Part shown: piece by piece, positions 36,046 to 47,275 of the stretch
Position numbering within the stretch: position 1 is the stretch's first letter
Layout: every line of letters begins with the position of its first letter
Assembly: GCA_028554755.1 (NCBI GenBank)
Contig: JAPTOF010000019.1
Location: forward strand, 4,164,001-4,228,000
DNA: 64,000 bases
Reading direction: 5' to 3'
Origin: Cordia subcordata
Lineage: Eukaryota > Streptophyta > Magnoliopsida > Boraginales > Cordiaceae
Program-made: the position numbers and the translations under genes
The notes under the pieces: model-generated
Told to the model about the DNA's origin: nothing
The model's input: the letters and a program-made list of their open reading frames with translations, nothing else
The model's database searches: none

Positions 36046-39000
36046 TCATTCGGTATTTATCAACATCCTAGGGAAATCTTTCACCAGCTCAAAGCCTGAA
36101 ATGTGGAGGACTATGACTGGAAGAAAGAAGCCAACAATTCCAAAACAACCCCCTAAACAGACACGTAAGAGCTCTCTGAACCAAGATAACCTGCAGGAAA
36201 CAGAGATACTTTGACGATATGGAATGAGACAACTCTATACAGACGGTTTTAGTGGTAAAGAGAAGACCTTATGGTAAATGACGAAGAAATCATGGACGTA
36301 GTGTTGTAGCCGATGGATGTAGAAAAGCATGAGATGGCACAACAAAAAGAGAAAAGCAAAGTAGGGCGTATGAATGCAGCATAATCAAGCAATCCTGCAA
36401 AATTTTTCCCCAACTAAAATTACACAAAACGAAATCTGCAATGCAAGCTTATTATGATAACTGCGCGTAAAGATATTACCTGTTAACTTCCTCTGAAGTA
36501 GATGAAACAGAAGAATTACAGACAAAGCAGTTGTAAATGATGTTGAGAGTGCCTGTATTGATCATAATCAAAATCAAAATTGTTATGGAGCTCACTTGAG
36601 AGCAGTTATCTACTCTTCCATGTTTCTCCCAAGCAACGTGAAAATGATAGCATACCAGTCCCTGTGCTCCAAGATAATATTTGGTTACCAAAAGCCAGTC
36701 TAAGATGGCATTTAAAACAATGGCACCCACGGTGACCAGGAATGGTGCACGGCCGTCTCCGAGGGCATAGAACACTGCAACTAGCAATTCTCTGACAAGC
36801 AATAATGGTGAACCAAGACAATCTGTCTCCCACAAACAAACAGAATAAGGAAAAAGGAGTACCAAGAATCTACACATTTTGATAGAAGAAATATGCCTCG
36901 GCGTCGAGAGATTTAAGACATGAGGCAACCAACATTAACAAAAGATGAAGTAGAACTTGACTTTTTCTTCAACTCGATGATAGATGTGAACAAAAGGCAT
37001 AAGGATTATCCATGTACTAGTAAGAAAATGACAACTGCTAAGCAACCCATATTTGTCATGGTTATTCAGGCTGGGAGAAGTATTTGATGATTCAGATATT
37101 TGACAAAATCATGTGCTTCCACCTTTTGCTTATCTTATTTAAATAAAGCACCATTTTTTTCAGTTAGCTCATGGTTCTAATGTAGATTGCAGGAAGATTT
37201 TGCCTCACACAACATATACCCCCACAAAGAATATAATGAACAATATATGATATACATACCTTCTTGAGTGAAAATCTTGGATAGAGGAGGAGGGGGTGTT
37301 GGTGTTTGGCTTAGAATAAGGGAAAAGATGGGACATATCATCTTGCAAAATTTGCAGACACAAGCAACAAATAATCATAGAAGGAAAAAACAATGTAAAC
37401 AGGAATAAGAATTATGATAAAGTCCATAGATATTTACATAAACGAAACAAGGAAGAAACCAAAGCACTAGCCGAAGAATCAAATGCCTTGCGTTGAAACA
37501 AGATGCAGATGATTGGCTCTGCCAAAATGTAAGAAATTGACACAATGGGCAAGAGAACCACCTGCACACAAAATGATCATAAATAAAGGGATGTCAAAGC
37601 TATTAAAAAGTCAGATGATTGTGCTATCCATCTATTAATAAAAGAGATCTTCGGTTCAGTTTAATAAAATGTTCTATAAACTAATGAACATTTTATGATA
37701 TCACTTTTCAATTTCTGCAAATATTGCAAAATGGAATAAATAAGAAAGAATCATGTTCATGTACATTGAAAAGCTTCAGCAGCTATCAAGCTAGGAACTA
37801 GCTTCTTTAAAACCATACAGGCGTTTTGAAAGAGATACTAATAACTAAGTTAAGGTTCCTACAACTTTTAGTAGGCGATATTTTCATGTTATATGTATAG
37901 CTGTCCATTAATATTGCAAATCTTTTTGAAGCATTACAATTTCAGTTTCATGTTATGATGTTTTACATTATTTCTAATTTAAAGAACAATTACAATCTCA
38001 TATAGAAAACTCACCAAGCAGAGAAGCACAGTTTGTTTAAGGTTCTCTGCAAGAATTGACCATGAAGCTGTCTGCCAAAGACTGATAAATCTGATTAAGC
38101 AAATAAAGAAATGAAAATAACAACTATTTATTAGGTGCAGTTTCCCCACATGTCATCCATTGAAGGCCCAGTGAATAATCCATGGGATGCATCATTTCAG
38201 TCTATAAAACCCATGACATGACGACTTGACTGGACCTCACATGAACGATGTTTGGGGGGCCGCCCCCAACCACTAATATTTCCATAACTGGTGGATATTT
38301 GCCAAACAAAAGTGAAAATGATAATTATAAAAGGCTACCTTAACCAATTTGGAGAATACAGGTAGAAGAGGTAGTACAATCATGCTTGAAAGAAGGCCCA
38401 GTGGGGCCATGATCAAAAGATATGCATCTGAAGACAAAGTTAGCAACAACACAGCCTGTTAGGTTGGTTCCTTACATTGAAATTTTAGTTCTGCAAGTAA
38501 ATTGAACAAAGATAAGCATGTAGCACAGCTTTGAGCATTATTATGAACACAATTATAAGGTTCTTAAATAGGTCAGAAATGACAACCATAAAGTTAAATA
38601 GGTCAGAAATGACAACCATAAAGTTGTCTTTATTCTTGGGCTACAAGGAGTTCTATCAAGAAAACATGAAGTTTTCTGTAAACACATACATCACACAACG
38701 ACAAGGAAGAGCGCCTTGAAGTAAGATGGAAACCACAGTTTTAAAAGTTCCAATATCTAGTCTATATGAGGTGATCATAGTATACGCACATGCACCACAA
38801 TGTCACCCTTTTGTAGTCATGAATGCAGTTAAGAGGAAACTATATTTCACAGCTCTGCAGTTCACACCTATGCTCAATCACATTGCTCAGTCTGTAATAT
38901 GTTATCCCACACTGTGATTGTCAGTCAGCTAAAACATATAACCTTGGACCTTCAGCTTGCAATCAAACCTAGTTATCAAAAAGTGAAAATAATATACTAC

Positions 39001-42000
39001 GCAAAGAAGCACGGAGAAATGCTATAGTTGCCACTTGGCTTTGCTTCTCTCTGTGAAATGTTTTGCACATCCACATAGCTTCACTATCACATATTAGTCT
39101 TTAACCTCTATTTCTCTCCCATCACTGAGTGTAGATGTGAGATCAGATGTTCCTCTTGTACTTGACATGTAGCAAAGTAACTTGAATGCACACAACTATA
39201 TCTTTGAATTGCAAAAAATGTATGGAAGTCATCAGCATTTGATACAGAAGATGCACTAGAATGAAAAATTACTTACATGAGAGACCTGCAGCCGCACCAG
39301 GAACCAGAGACGCAAAGCAAAGGTCAGTAAATGAAGCAAGTTGTGCCAAGCCAGAACTGACTGTTGCTGGTAGTAACAATGAGAAAAACTACACTCCAAG
39401 TAAAGTAAAATAACAAGATAACAGCAATTAGTAGCCATCATGAAACATATACATATAATGTTCTAAGATTAAAAGTAGTTTATACCTCAGGAACATCTCC
39501 ATTATCTAACAAATTTGCCCATGAATCTGGAATAATATCAGACCAGGTTTCACCAAGCACTGTGACCTGAAACTCAAGAATGGCGTGGCACATCCATAGA
39601 AGTTAGGAATATACAAATAAGTTCACACTGTCTTTCTTAATGCACTGAAGCACATAAAATAGACTGACAACAACACACAGACACACTTGCAAAAAGAAGA
39701 GAGCAGAGAGATAGAGAGAGACCTGAAGTATCCACTGCAAAAATAGGCCAAGTGATGTTACGCAAGAGATCAGAATGCCACCTAAATAAAACAAAAAGAA
39801 TACTATCATAGACATCCTTATAAGAACGGGAACTATTAGGAGGTGCTCATGGGTAGAATTATTTACCAGAAAGGGAAGCATTTGAGTCTCCAATAAAAGC
39901 ATAAATAACACACTGCAGAGACCAAAGGCAGACTAATGTTAGATTCACTTGGAGATATATAGATAAGTTCTCGACAATTATTTGCAGTTTGCCCAGTAAT
40001 AAGTGTTCTGCAACTCACGCCGCCGATCAAGAGCAAGCTAGATAGAGCGGGGCTGATAGAGGGGAGCAAATTGTTTCCCTCTGCACTTTTAAACCAAAAT
40101 TTTCAACAATTAGACGTCACCAGAATCTCATAAGATTCAGTAACTTGAGAATTTTAATTAACGGTATTTACCAGAAAAATGGTTAGCATTAAGCTGTGTC
40201 ATTTACCTCATATATCCAAACCCAAGTCCTACAGGGCCAGCAAGCAGAATGCAGGGAATCATGATCCTCAACTATAGAGGGAAAAAAGGAAAAGCTAAAT
40301 AAATCTCAAAGGATGTGCATCAAAGTAAAAAGCAAAAAGGCCAGTTAGTATGCAAAATAATATAGATCAAGACCAAAAAAGGAAGGATAACAAGACCGGT
40401 TAGTATGCAGAGTCCAAGACTTGGCCAGAGAGACAGGTATATTTTTCTTAGCAGTTAAAATCAAGAGAAGAATTTATAGAAAATACCATTATATGATAGT
40501 GCATCGAGCCAAATATTACATAAAAAGAATTTGATTTAGTTAACTCTTCTCTTTCATTAACAAGAAAATGAAACTGCCTACTCTTTGGGATGTTCATCAT
40601 TATCATTAAGATACTATTCCAATTAGAAGTTGAACATCAACCTAAACTCAAAGAAAATACTCCAACAAAACACACTTCATCATGAATAATACTTAGACTC
40701 GGGTCCAAAATTCACAAAATCCTAATGGCAGAACTAACTGTCTACTCATACGTACGTTAACTAATGAACACTCAATGAGATGCAACAGATAGCACTTTTT
40801 TTATAGGGCATAAAAGATATGTTGAAGCCATCACCAAGCATCTTCATTTAGGTGAAGTGGACCGGAAGTTGGACTTTATTCACACAAATAAGTTTGCTTA
40901 ATTAAATCTGATCAAGGTCACGTTCGATAAAATGAAGACGTTACAACTTTGTCATGGAAGATTCAGGATAACCTGCTTGATGGCTAATTCCCTTGTCATT
41001 GTGCCCTCTGGCAGTACCCACAAACTGCATATTCACAAAATAATAGTTATTCATGATGAAATGATGAACTGCTCAATTTGAACACCCTTGAAGTTCACAC
41101 AACTTAAGCCTGTGATTATTTCTCACAATCAGCAAAATAAGACTGTCCAAGAAATTGAACTTTTCCTATATATAAGAAATATTCATCACACAATCAAGAG
41201 AATACAACTTCTTTTAAGGCTTTCTTTATGGATCATGTTCTAATATATGAAAAGTGAGTCCATATAATTTCTACTTGTAGATATCATTGTTTAAGTTGGT
41301 TGAACATTCGCAATAAAACATTTCCCAGAACAGCTTAAATTCCATTTGTCTCTCTAGGTATGGAAGAGTAGGAAAACGATGCACCTTAGTACATGTATAC
41401 CTTCTTTGCTAGTACTAAAATGAGGAACTAGATATAATGTAGAATGTTAGAGAAACCATATATTGTGAAAGCAACTGAAAAAGCAATGTAGCACGAACCT
41501 TCCACAGAAAAAAGTGTTGTATATAAATACACTTGATCTAATATTACAAATGATATCCAAACAAGATACATGGAATCTAGAAAGTTTACTTTCCACATAA
41601 CTTGCCAACCAGTTCAACTAAGTGAAATGCAAATGCAACAAATGTGCTTCATACTGCATTTTCTTTTCTTAATAACTTCTTCCTCAAAATCCATGCGGTT
41701 AATCATCTTACCCAGGAGCATATGCATGAACTACAATCTCGGAAAATACAAATATGAGGGCACTCGCAACACCTGATACCTGCATATCATCGTTATTCCT
41801 CGCCAACATGAGTATAAATTTGAAAAGATATATAATGCACACAAATTGTTAGCAAAACATACCATGAACATGATAATATTGACATGTCGAAACAGCTTTC
41901 TCCGGGGGTCATTCGGCAGTTTACTGACCAAGCACCATTTTGAATGTTTAAACAGTATGACATGAATGTTCAAAACCGCAGATATATGTGTGCAAAAAGA

Positions 42001-43715
42001 CGATTCTATTCACCAGAAACTTCCCAAAAAAACCAAACTCAGCTACCTCAACATAATAGACTACTTTACTGTGATACCAATAAAGCCCCAAAGCTTCAAA
42101 GCTTTGGGTAAAAGTGTTGTTGAACAAAAAGCATTGACCGTTTGACTCTGTATTTTAGGTGTTGAGCTTTTAGTTGTTTTCAGTGTAATTTTGAGCTTTC
42201 AGAAATATGGAGTGGTATTTTTAGGGAGCGAAAAAAGATTTCCAAAAAACACCACCTCATACTTTACTCCAATTTGGAGCTTCTAATTTTTATCTTTTTT
42301 AATCTTTGGCTTTTACCTAAAACTTTTCTAGAAATGGGTCAAATAGGTTACTTTAACTTTTAAACTTAAAAGAAGAATTTTAAGTGCCTTAAAAACTACG
42401 CCAAATAGAGCCTTATTCAGCAACTAGTTGTCCTACCCTCCTACATAATTCCAACAGATTTTTCTTTCTTTTTTTTTTTTTTTTTTGATATAGCCTCAGG
42501 CCCTCAGTTCTATACAATGACAAGAATACTAAATTATTAGAATGATAATGGGAGTTAGCAACTCTCTGGGAGGACATCGAATATATTCGCTTACAATTGA
42601 TGCAAAAAATTAACTAGATTAGTAAAGTACATTAGAACATGCACAACCTTAACGAGGTGGCGGCGGTGATATGTATAGGACCATTTACACCTGCATAAGA
42701 AAGAACGTCGACAATAATCATGTAAACACAGCAAGTCCAAAGTTGAAAGACTATGCGAAAAGGACAAGAAAGCGTACAAAAATAATCCTCAATCCTACAA
42801 AAGTCAGTCTTTCCCAAGAAGACAACTAACCACCAAGAAGTGATGCAGCAAAACCAGGCAGCACGGAAGCATACCTGAAATAAAGCATAGACCAGAAAAG
42901 ATTGGGAAAATAAAACTACCAATTACCAATATATGTTCATTTCGATATGAAGACTATTCGCTTTGCATATACTATAAAACGTTTAATTATTTCAAGGAGA
43001 GTTTTCTATAGTGGAGTATTTTCTAACTGGTGAGTGATAATCAAGCACAACAAAATAGAATGAGAGAAAATGCCATACTTGTAAGCAGTGGCTACAGAAC
43101 CAATTCCAAAAACAGAAGCCATAACAATTTCCCTTACTAATCCCTACATCACCAAATATTCAATTCAAATACTAAAGTTCGACAAAAAAAAAAGAAGAAA
43201 TAATTGATAGCATTTATCCAAAAAAAAAAAAAAACGAAAGGAAAAAGAGAACCAGAATTTTGCTAGTGAGAGTAGCCACTCCAATCCATGCCGCATTTCT
43301 AACAAACTGATGGCCTGCATTATATAATTACAGTTAAATTGCCAAAATATGCAAACAATTTTTTGTTTTTTTTTTTTCATTCAGAAAAGAAATTAGTAAA
43401 TAGAAAAACATGTTGAAGCGAAGGACCAGGCGGCAATGAAGTGTCGTAATGAGTTGAAACGCTGTCGTTCTGGTCGAGGTCTGAAGAAATTGACGACGAA
43501 TTGGACGAGACATTCGTGCAAGAGGTGGTCTGGACTCGACTAAAGCGGCGAGGAATTGGAATTGGAGGTGGTGGAGAAGGCGAGAGGAGTGCAAACGAAG
43601 TCGTACACTTCGCGCGGTGGAGGCGTAATAATGACGAGTTTCGAGGAATCGGCGAGTTTTTGGAGAAATGACGAGGAGATAAATGTGCATCAAGCTTGAG
43701 CCGTTGGGTTTCCAT
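36046..43715 (-). CDS. Probable plastid-targeted MurJ/MviN lipid II flippase homologue
   Basis: Twenty minus-strand exons, 5' to 3': 43410-43715, 43253-43306, 43079-43143, 42831-42874, 42648-42690, 41863-41923, 41712-41779, 40973-41024, 40207-40271, 40019-40085, 39867-39912, 39723-39781, 39486-39566, 39277-39388, 38339-38427, 38015-38071, 37438-37561, 36656-36822, 36480-36552 and 36046-36190; about 592 residues. The first exon (102 aa) is Ser/Arg/Pro-rich and poor in acidic residues, like a transit peptide. The rest is a multi-spanning membrane protein in MurJ order: VATLTSKIL/GLVREIVMASVFGIG, LLGGVNGPIHITAATSL, PCILLAGPVGLGFGY, LLPATVSSGLAQLASFTDL, VFYALGDGRAPFLV, VTKYYLGAQGL and a final LGGCFGIVGFFLPVIVLHI. 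GGVNGP recalls cyanobacterial MurJ. Bacterial MurJ flips lipid II for peptidoglycan; a moss MurJ is needed for chloroplast division (recalled). The last junction has a phase problem and the first is ambiguous (see findings). Confidence 0.85.
38566..38625. repeat. Perfect 30-bp direct repeat, two copies, in a MurJ-like gene intron
   Basis: The unit beginning AAATAGGTCAGAAATGACAA occurs at 38566-38595 and 38596-38625 without mismatch, implying a recent duplication. It lies in the intron between 38427 and 39277. Confidence 0.9.
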
Positions 43716-44112
43716 ATCTTGACCGGGCTGACTCTTCCGACGTTGACGGCGTGTCTACGGCCGGTTGTAAGCCCTTGGCGCCAAATTTAGAGAGCTCCAT
43801 AGTTTTTTGAAAACATTATATAATCGTTTCATTTTCAGAATTATTTTAAGTATTTCTTTAACAAAAATAACTAAATAATTATTTACAAAGTAATCCCCAT
43901 TCAATCTCAAAATAAAAAATAAAAGAATAAAAGGAGGTTTTGTAACAGGAGTGGTGAAGTGCAACAACAGTGCAGGTATGGTGTGGCTGATCTGCATCAG
44001 ATAATTCACAAGGTCCACTTCGAATGTGGGCTTCCAATTCTCAAATATAGAAAGTCATCCGGGCTTCGGAAGACCAATTATCTGGAGTCCATGGACCTCA
44101 CAGCGGAGCCCT

Positions 44113-44365
44113 ACTTTTTTTTTTTTTTTTTTAAATAAAACATTTCATTTAGCTGAAAGCCGAGAAATTACAATAGTTTAACGAACGCGCAACCAAGTTT
44201 TTTTCTTTGTTTTTGAAAATAAAGCATTACCTAAAAGTCGAGGAATTGCAATAGTTTACCTGACAAGCATAGGAACTTTTTCCTTCTTTTTTGAAAATAA
44301 AGCAGTTTATTACCTAAAAGTCAAGGAATTATAATATTTTAACCCACACGCGGAGTTAACAAAAT
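44113..44365. repeat. Three imperfect tandem units of about 80 bp headed by a T-run
   Basis: Units share AATAAA.CA...TTA.CT.AAAG.C.A.GAATT.(C/A)AATA.TTTAAC and recur near 44131, 44213 and 44293. The leading T-run could be the antisense poly(A) of a retroelement 3' end (inference). Confidence 0.45.
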
Positions 44366-45580
44366 GGCATTCTTTTCTTTTTTTCATTGGTATGCAATCC
44401 AAGTAGAAAACCGGTGGTGGAGTGTGCCGGTTTTGAACTAACTAATGAAGGCTTGTCTTTTTTTTGAATAATTAGGTTTGGAAATCCAATTTAATTGGTC
44501 AAACGTTTAGAAAATGCAACTTCTTGGATTGGAACTTATAAAACATAATAAATCATAAATAGTGGTTAAAAGTTCTTTTGACCTACAATTAGGTCCCCCC
44601 ATTGTTTCTTACTATCATCTACTTTCCTTTTCAATTCAATTGGTTGTTAGTGGGTAAAAGCTGCCATTAACTTGTTCCCAGGCAATGGTTGACGGGCTTT
44701 TCATTTTTCCTTTCTCTTTTTAGTTCAAAAAATGGTTTGAGTGCTTAAAATTTATGCATACATTTATCTAGGATACATTAAACCAATGATCCCTAGCTAA
44801 ACTTTACAAGTAGTTTCATTCCTTCACGCTTTTCATTTCTGCAATTTCATTTCCTATTATTTTGTATATTGCCCGTTTCACGGTTATATATGTTACAATT
44901 GGACGATACAAAAAATAAATTAGACAATAATTAAAAAAGCCCAAGCAGACCAACGAATTGCTTTTTTAAACCATTCACTACAAGCATATGGCTAAACGCT
45001 TACAAATTTTGCGGCGCATGGACATGCAATTCATACATCACTCCATACTCCTTTGGACAACTAAACTGTTTGCAAGTTTTTCTTCCAATATTTAACTTTA
45101 TTACACTAAATGACACTAAATACGAAACACGAATTAAATGTACCTGGGGATGTCCTAAAGATGGGCAAGCAATTTTGTTAGGAAAACTGTGGTGACGGTG
45201 GTAGACTTAAAAGAGGGAGTTGATCAAATCTAAGACCAACAAGTCAAATGTTTGTTAGGAGGAAATTAGGAAGGTAGAGTCAAGAGCGGCAGGCCACCGA
45301 CTGCTTTTTAACAAGGTTTCATCACCTCAAAAAAAGGGTTCAACAACAAACTCACAAGCAAACAACTCGACTTTTTTGTCTACTTTAATTTGCTTGCTGC
45401 TTCTGATGATTGAGACCTCCACTAATAACACCCACCAAAAAACACGACTAGTCTCGGCCGCTGCACTAGTCTTCACCGACGTGAAATTTTTTGAAAAACA
45501 GCAGCTTTTTCATGCTGCTTATGTCCAAAAAATATTAAATGATCTGAAAAGGACCCTTTTTGTCTTTTTAATAAAGAAAT

Positions 45581-46113
45581 GAGTAAATGGTATATTTCTC
45601 TCCTATAACCTGACATAAATGTATAATACTCTAAAGTCTCAAAATTATATGATTACTCCTTCGAACCTTTTAAACGTGTGCTCACTCCCGCTCGTCATCT
45701 GTTTTTGGTTATTTTTAACGGGAATTGAATTTTATACACATGTATGGCGTTTTTCATTGCATAATATATATAAAAACTAAATATTTTGGACCATTTAACT
45801 CTTACACTTTTTATAAAAACGCTTAACTCATTCACTCTTTAAAAACTCAAGGGGGTAATTTTGAGACTTCAGGGGGTATTGCGCACTTATGCCAAACTAC
45901 AGGGGGTAATATGCCATTTATTCTATATATTATGCAATGAAAAATACAAACAGACACACGTAGACTCCAACTTCCATCAAAACTAACCAAAAACAGACGG
46001 CGGGGATAATTTGCACACGTTTAAAAAGTTCGAGAGGGTAATCAGATAGTTTTGAGACTTCAGGGGTATTGTGTATTTATGCCAGACTACAGGGGGTAAT
46101 ATGCCATTTATTC
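45581..46113. mobile_element. Foldback MITE with 9-bp target-site duplication (Mutator-like)
   Basis: Long inverted arms (about 45581-45770 and 45925-46113) start GAGTAAATGGTATATTTCTC and, on the other strand, GAATAAATGGCATATTACCC. The element is flanked by a perfect 9-bp direct repeat, TAAAGAAAT at 45572-45580 and 46114-46122. A 9-bp duplication with long TIRs is typical of Mutator-type elements (family knowledge). The interior also repeats the CAGGGGGTA.T...GCCATTTATTCT motif in direct orientation (about 45846-45930). No transposase. Confidence 0.75.
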
Positions 46114-46202
46114 TAAAGAAATAAGGCTAAAGTCGAATTTATCCTACCATTTTAGGATATGTATTTCTCTTTTATCATGTTCTATCAAAAAGAGTAGCTT
46201 AA

Positions 46203-46428
46203 AAGCCTGTTAGGATGAGTATTTTTTTAAGAAAAAATATTTTTTCCTGAAAAAATTATATTAAATTTATAATAATTATTTGATTTGATTTTCAAAAAAG
46301 TTAAAACTCTGAAAAAAGTTTAAATATAGCTTTTTTAAGCGATCAGAATTTTCAATTTCTCAAAAAAATTTATTTTTCAAAAGCTGTTAAAAAAATACTT
46401 TAAAAAAAAACTAATCCAAATAATAAGT
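46203..46428. mobile_element. AT-rich MITE-like foldback, family A
   Basis: Starts AGCCTGTTAGGATGAGTATT and ends AAACTAATCCAAATAATAAG, with arms rich in AAAAAATATTTTTT and TTTTCAAAA. Confidence 0.45.
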
Positions 46429-46504
46429 AGTAGATATGTTTTGATGGCGCAGCTGAGGAGTTGTTAAATTGTGTAGACCAATTGACACACCTATTTTTCA
46501 ATAA

Positions 46505-46606
46505 GTTGTTGGTTGATATATTAGTGGTCTCACGTCTGTAAAAGACAACGCACAAGTTCGAATCCCGAAAAGTATATATGTTGGGAGGGATTTTTTTTTT
46601 TTTTTT
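46505..46606 (+). mobile_element. tRNA-derived SINE (Au-like)
   Basis: An A-box-like TATATTAGTGG at about 46517-46527 and a strong B-box AGTTCGAATCC at 46555-46565 have normal pol III promoter spacing. The sequence then ends in GGGAGGGA followed by a T-run, the 3' end style of plant Au SINEs. No target-site duplication was confirmed. Confidence 0.5.
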
Positions 46607-47126
46607 GTCACTCCCGACCCAATATAAATTGATTTCAAATCCAAAATAACTTAGGATACCTTAATTCAAATAAATAAATAACACACCTATTTGTTTTACA
46701 GTGTACGTGTTTAACCTGGAACACACTATGCGCTTACAATGCAAAATTGCTCGTGTTTTTCTTTTTTTCTTTTTTTTTAATTTCATAATGATTGGCGTTA
46801 AAAGACTATTACAGTAATGTACTTCAAGGATTCCTCTGCACAGTACAGAATTATGCGAGGATTCCTAGTAGCGTCGACATAATTGGGTCAAATTCTGTCA
46901 CTGGAGATGAATGAAGGAGGGGCGCAGCCTCTAGAATGGTCAATGATTAATGTCATTCGATCTTTCATTTTCTTTGTCTTATCACTCGACTTTGCGTCTC
47001 TTGTGACAATTTGACAAACACGAAAGATAATTGATTATTTTCCTTGATAATGTGTTTGATCAACTGTTATAAAAGCTGCCTCATTATTCATCTCTTGCTT
47101 TCTTGGACGTTAAAATTGGTTTGGAT

Positions 47127-47275
47127 TGGCTTTTTATTAAGAAAAAATAAAATTTTTAAAAACATATAAAATTCTGAAAAAAATTTAAATTTATTTAAAA
47201 AAAAGAAAATAAAAACTTTGAGCTTCTTAAAAATTATTTTTTATAATTTAAAAAAAAATCCAATATAAACGAACT
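47127..47275. mobile_element. AT-rich MITE-like foldback, family A
   Basis: Left end TTGGTTTGGATTGGCTTTTT and right end AATCCAATATAAACGAACTC are imperfect inverted copies. Shortest copy of the family. Confidence 0.45.

Noticed and set aside
36046..43715. MATE-family transporter as identity of the large minus-strand gene
   Set aside because: First impression from the hydrophobic exons, but the LTSKILGLVREIV, GGVNGP and FYALGDGRAPF blocks and their order fit MurJ better. MurJ and MATE share a superfamily, so a profile search should confirm.
45376..45582. Short open frame with a hydrophobic start
   Set aside because: No domain, no splice context, and it ends inside the target-site duplication of the foldback MITE; likely chance.
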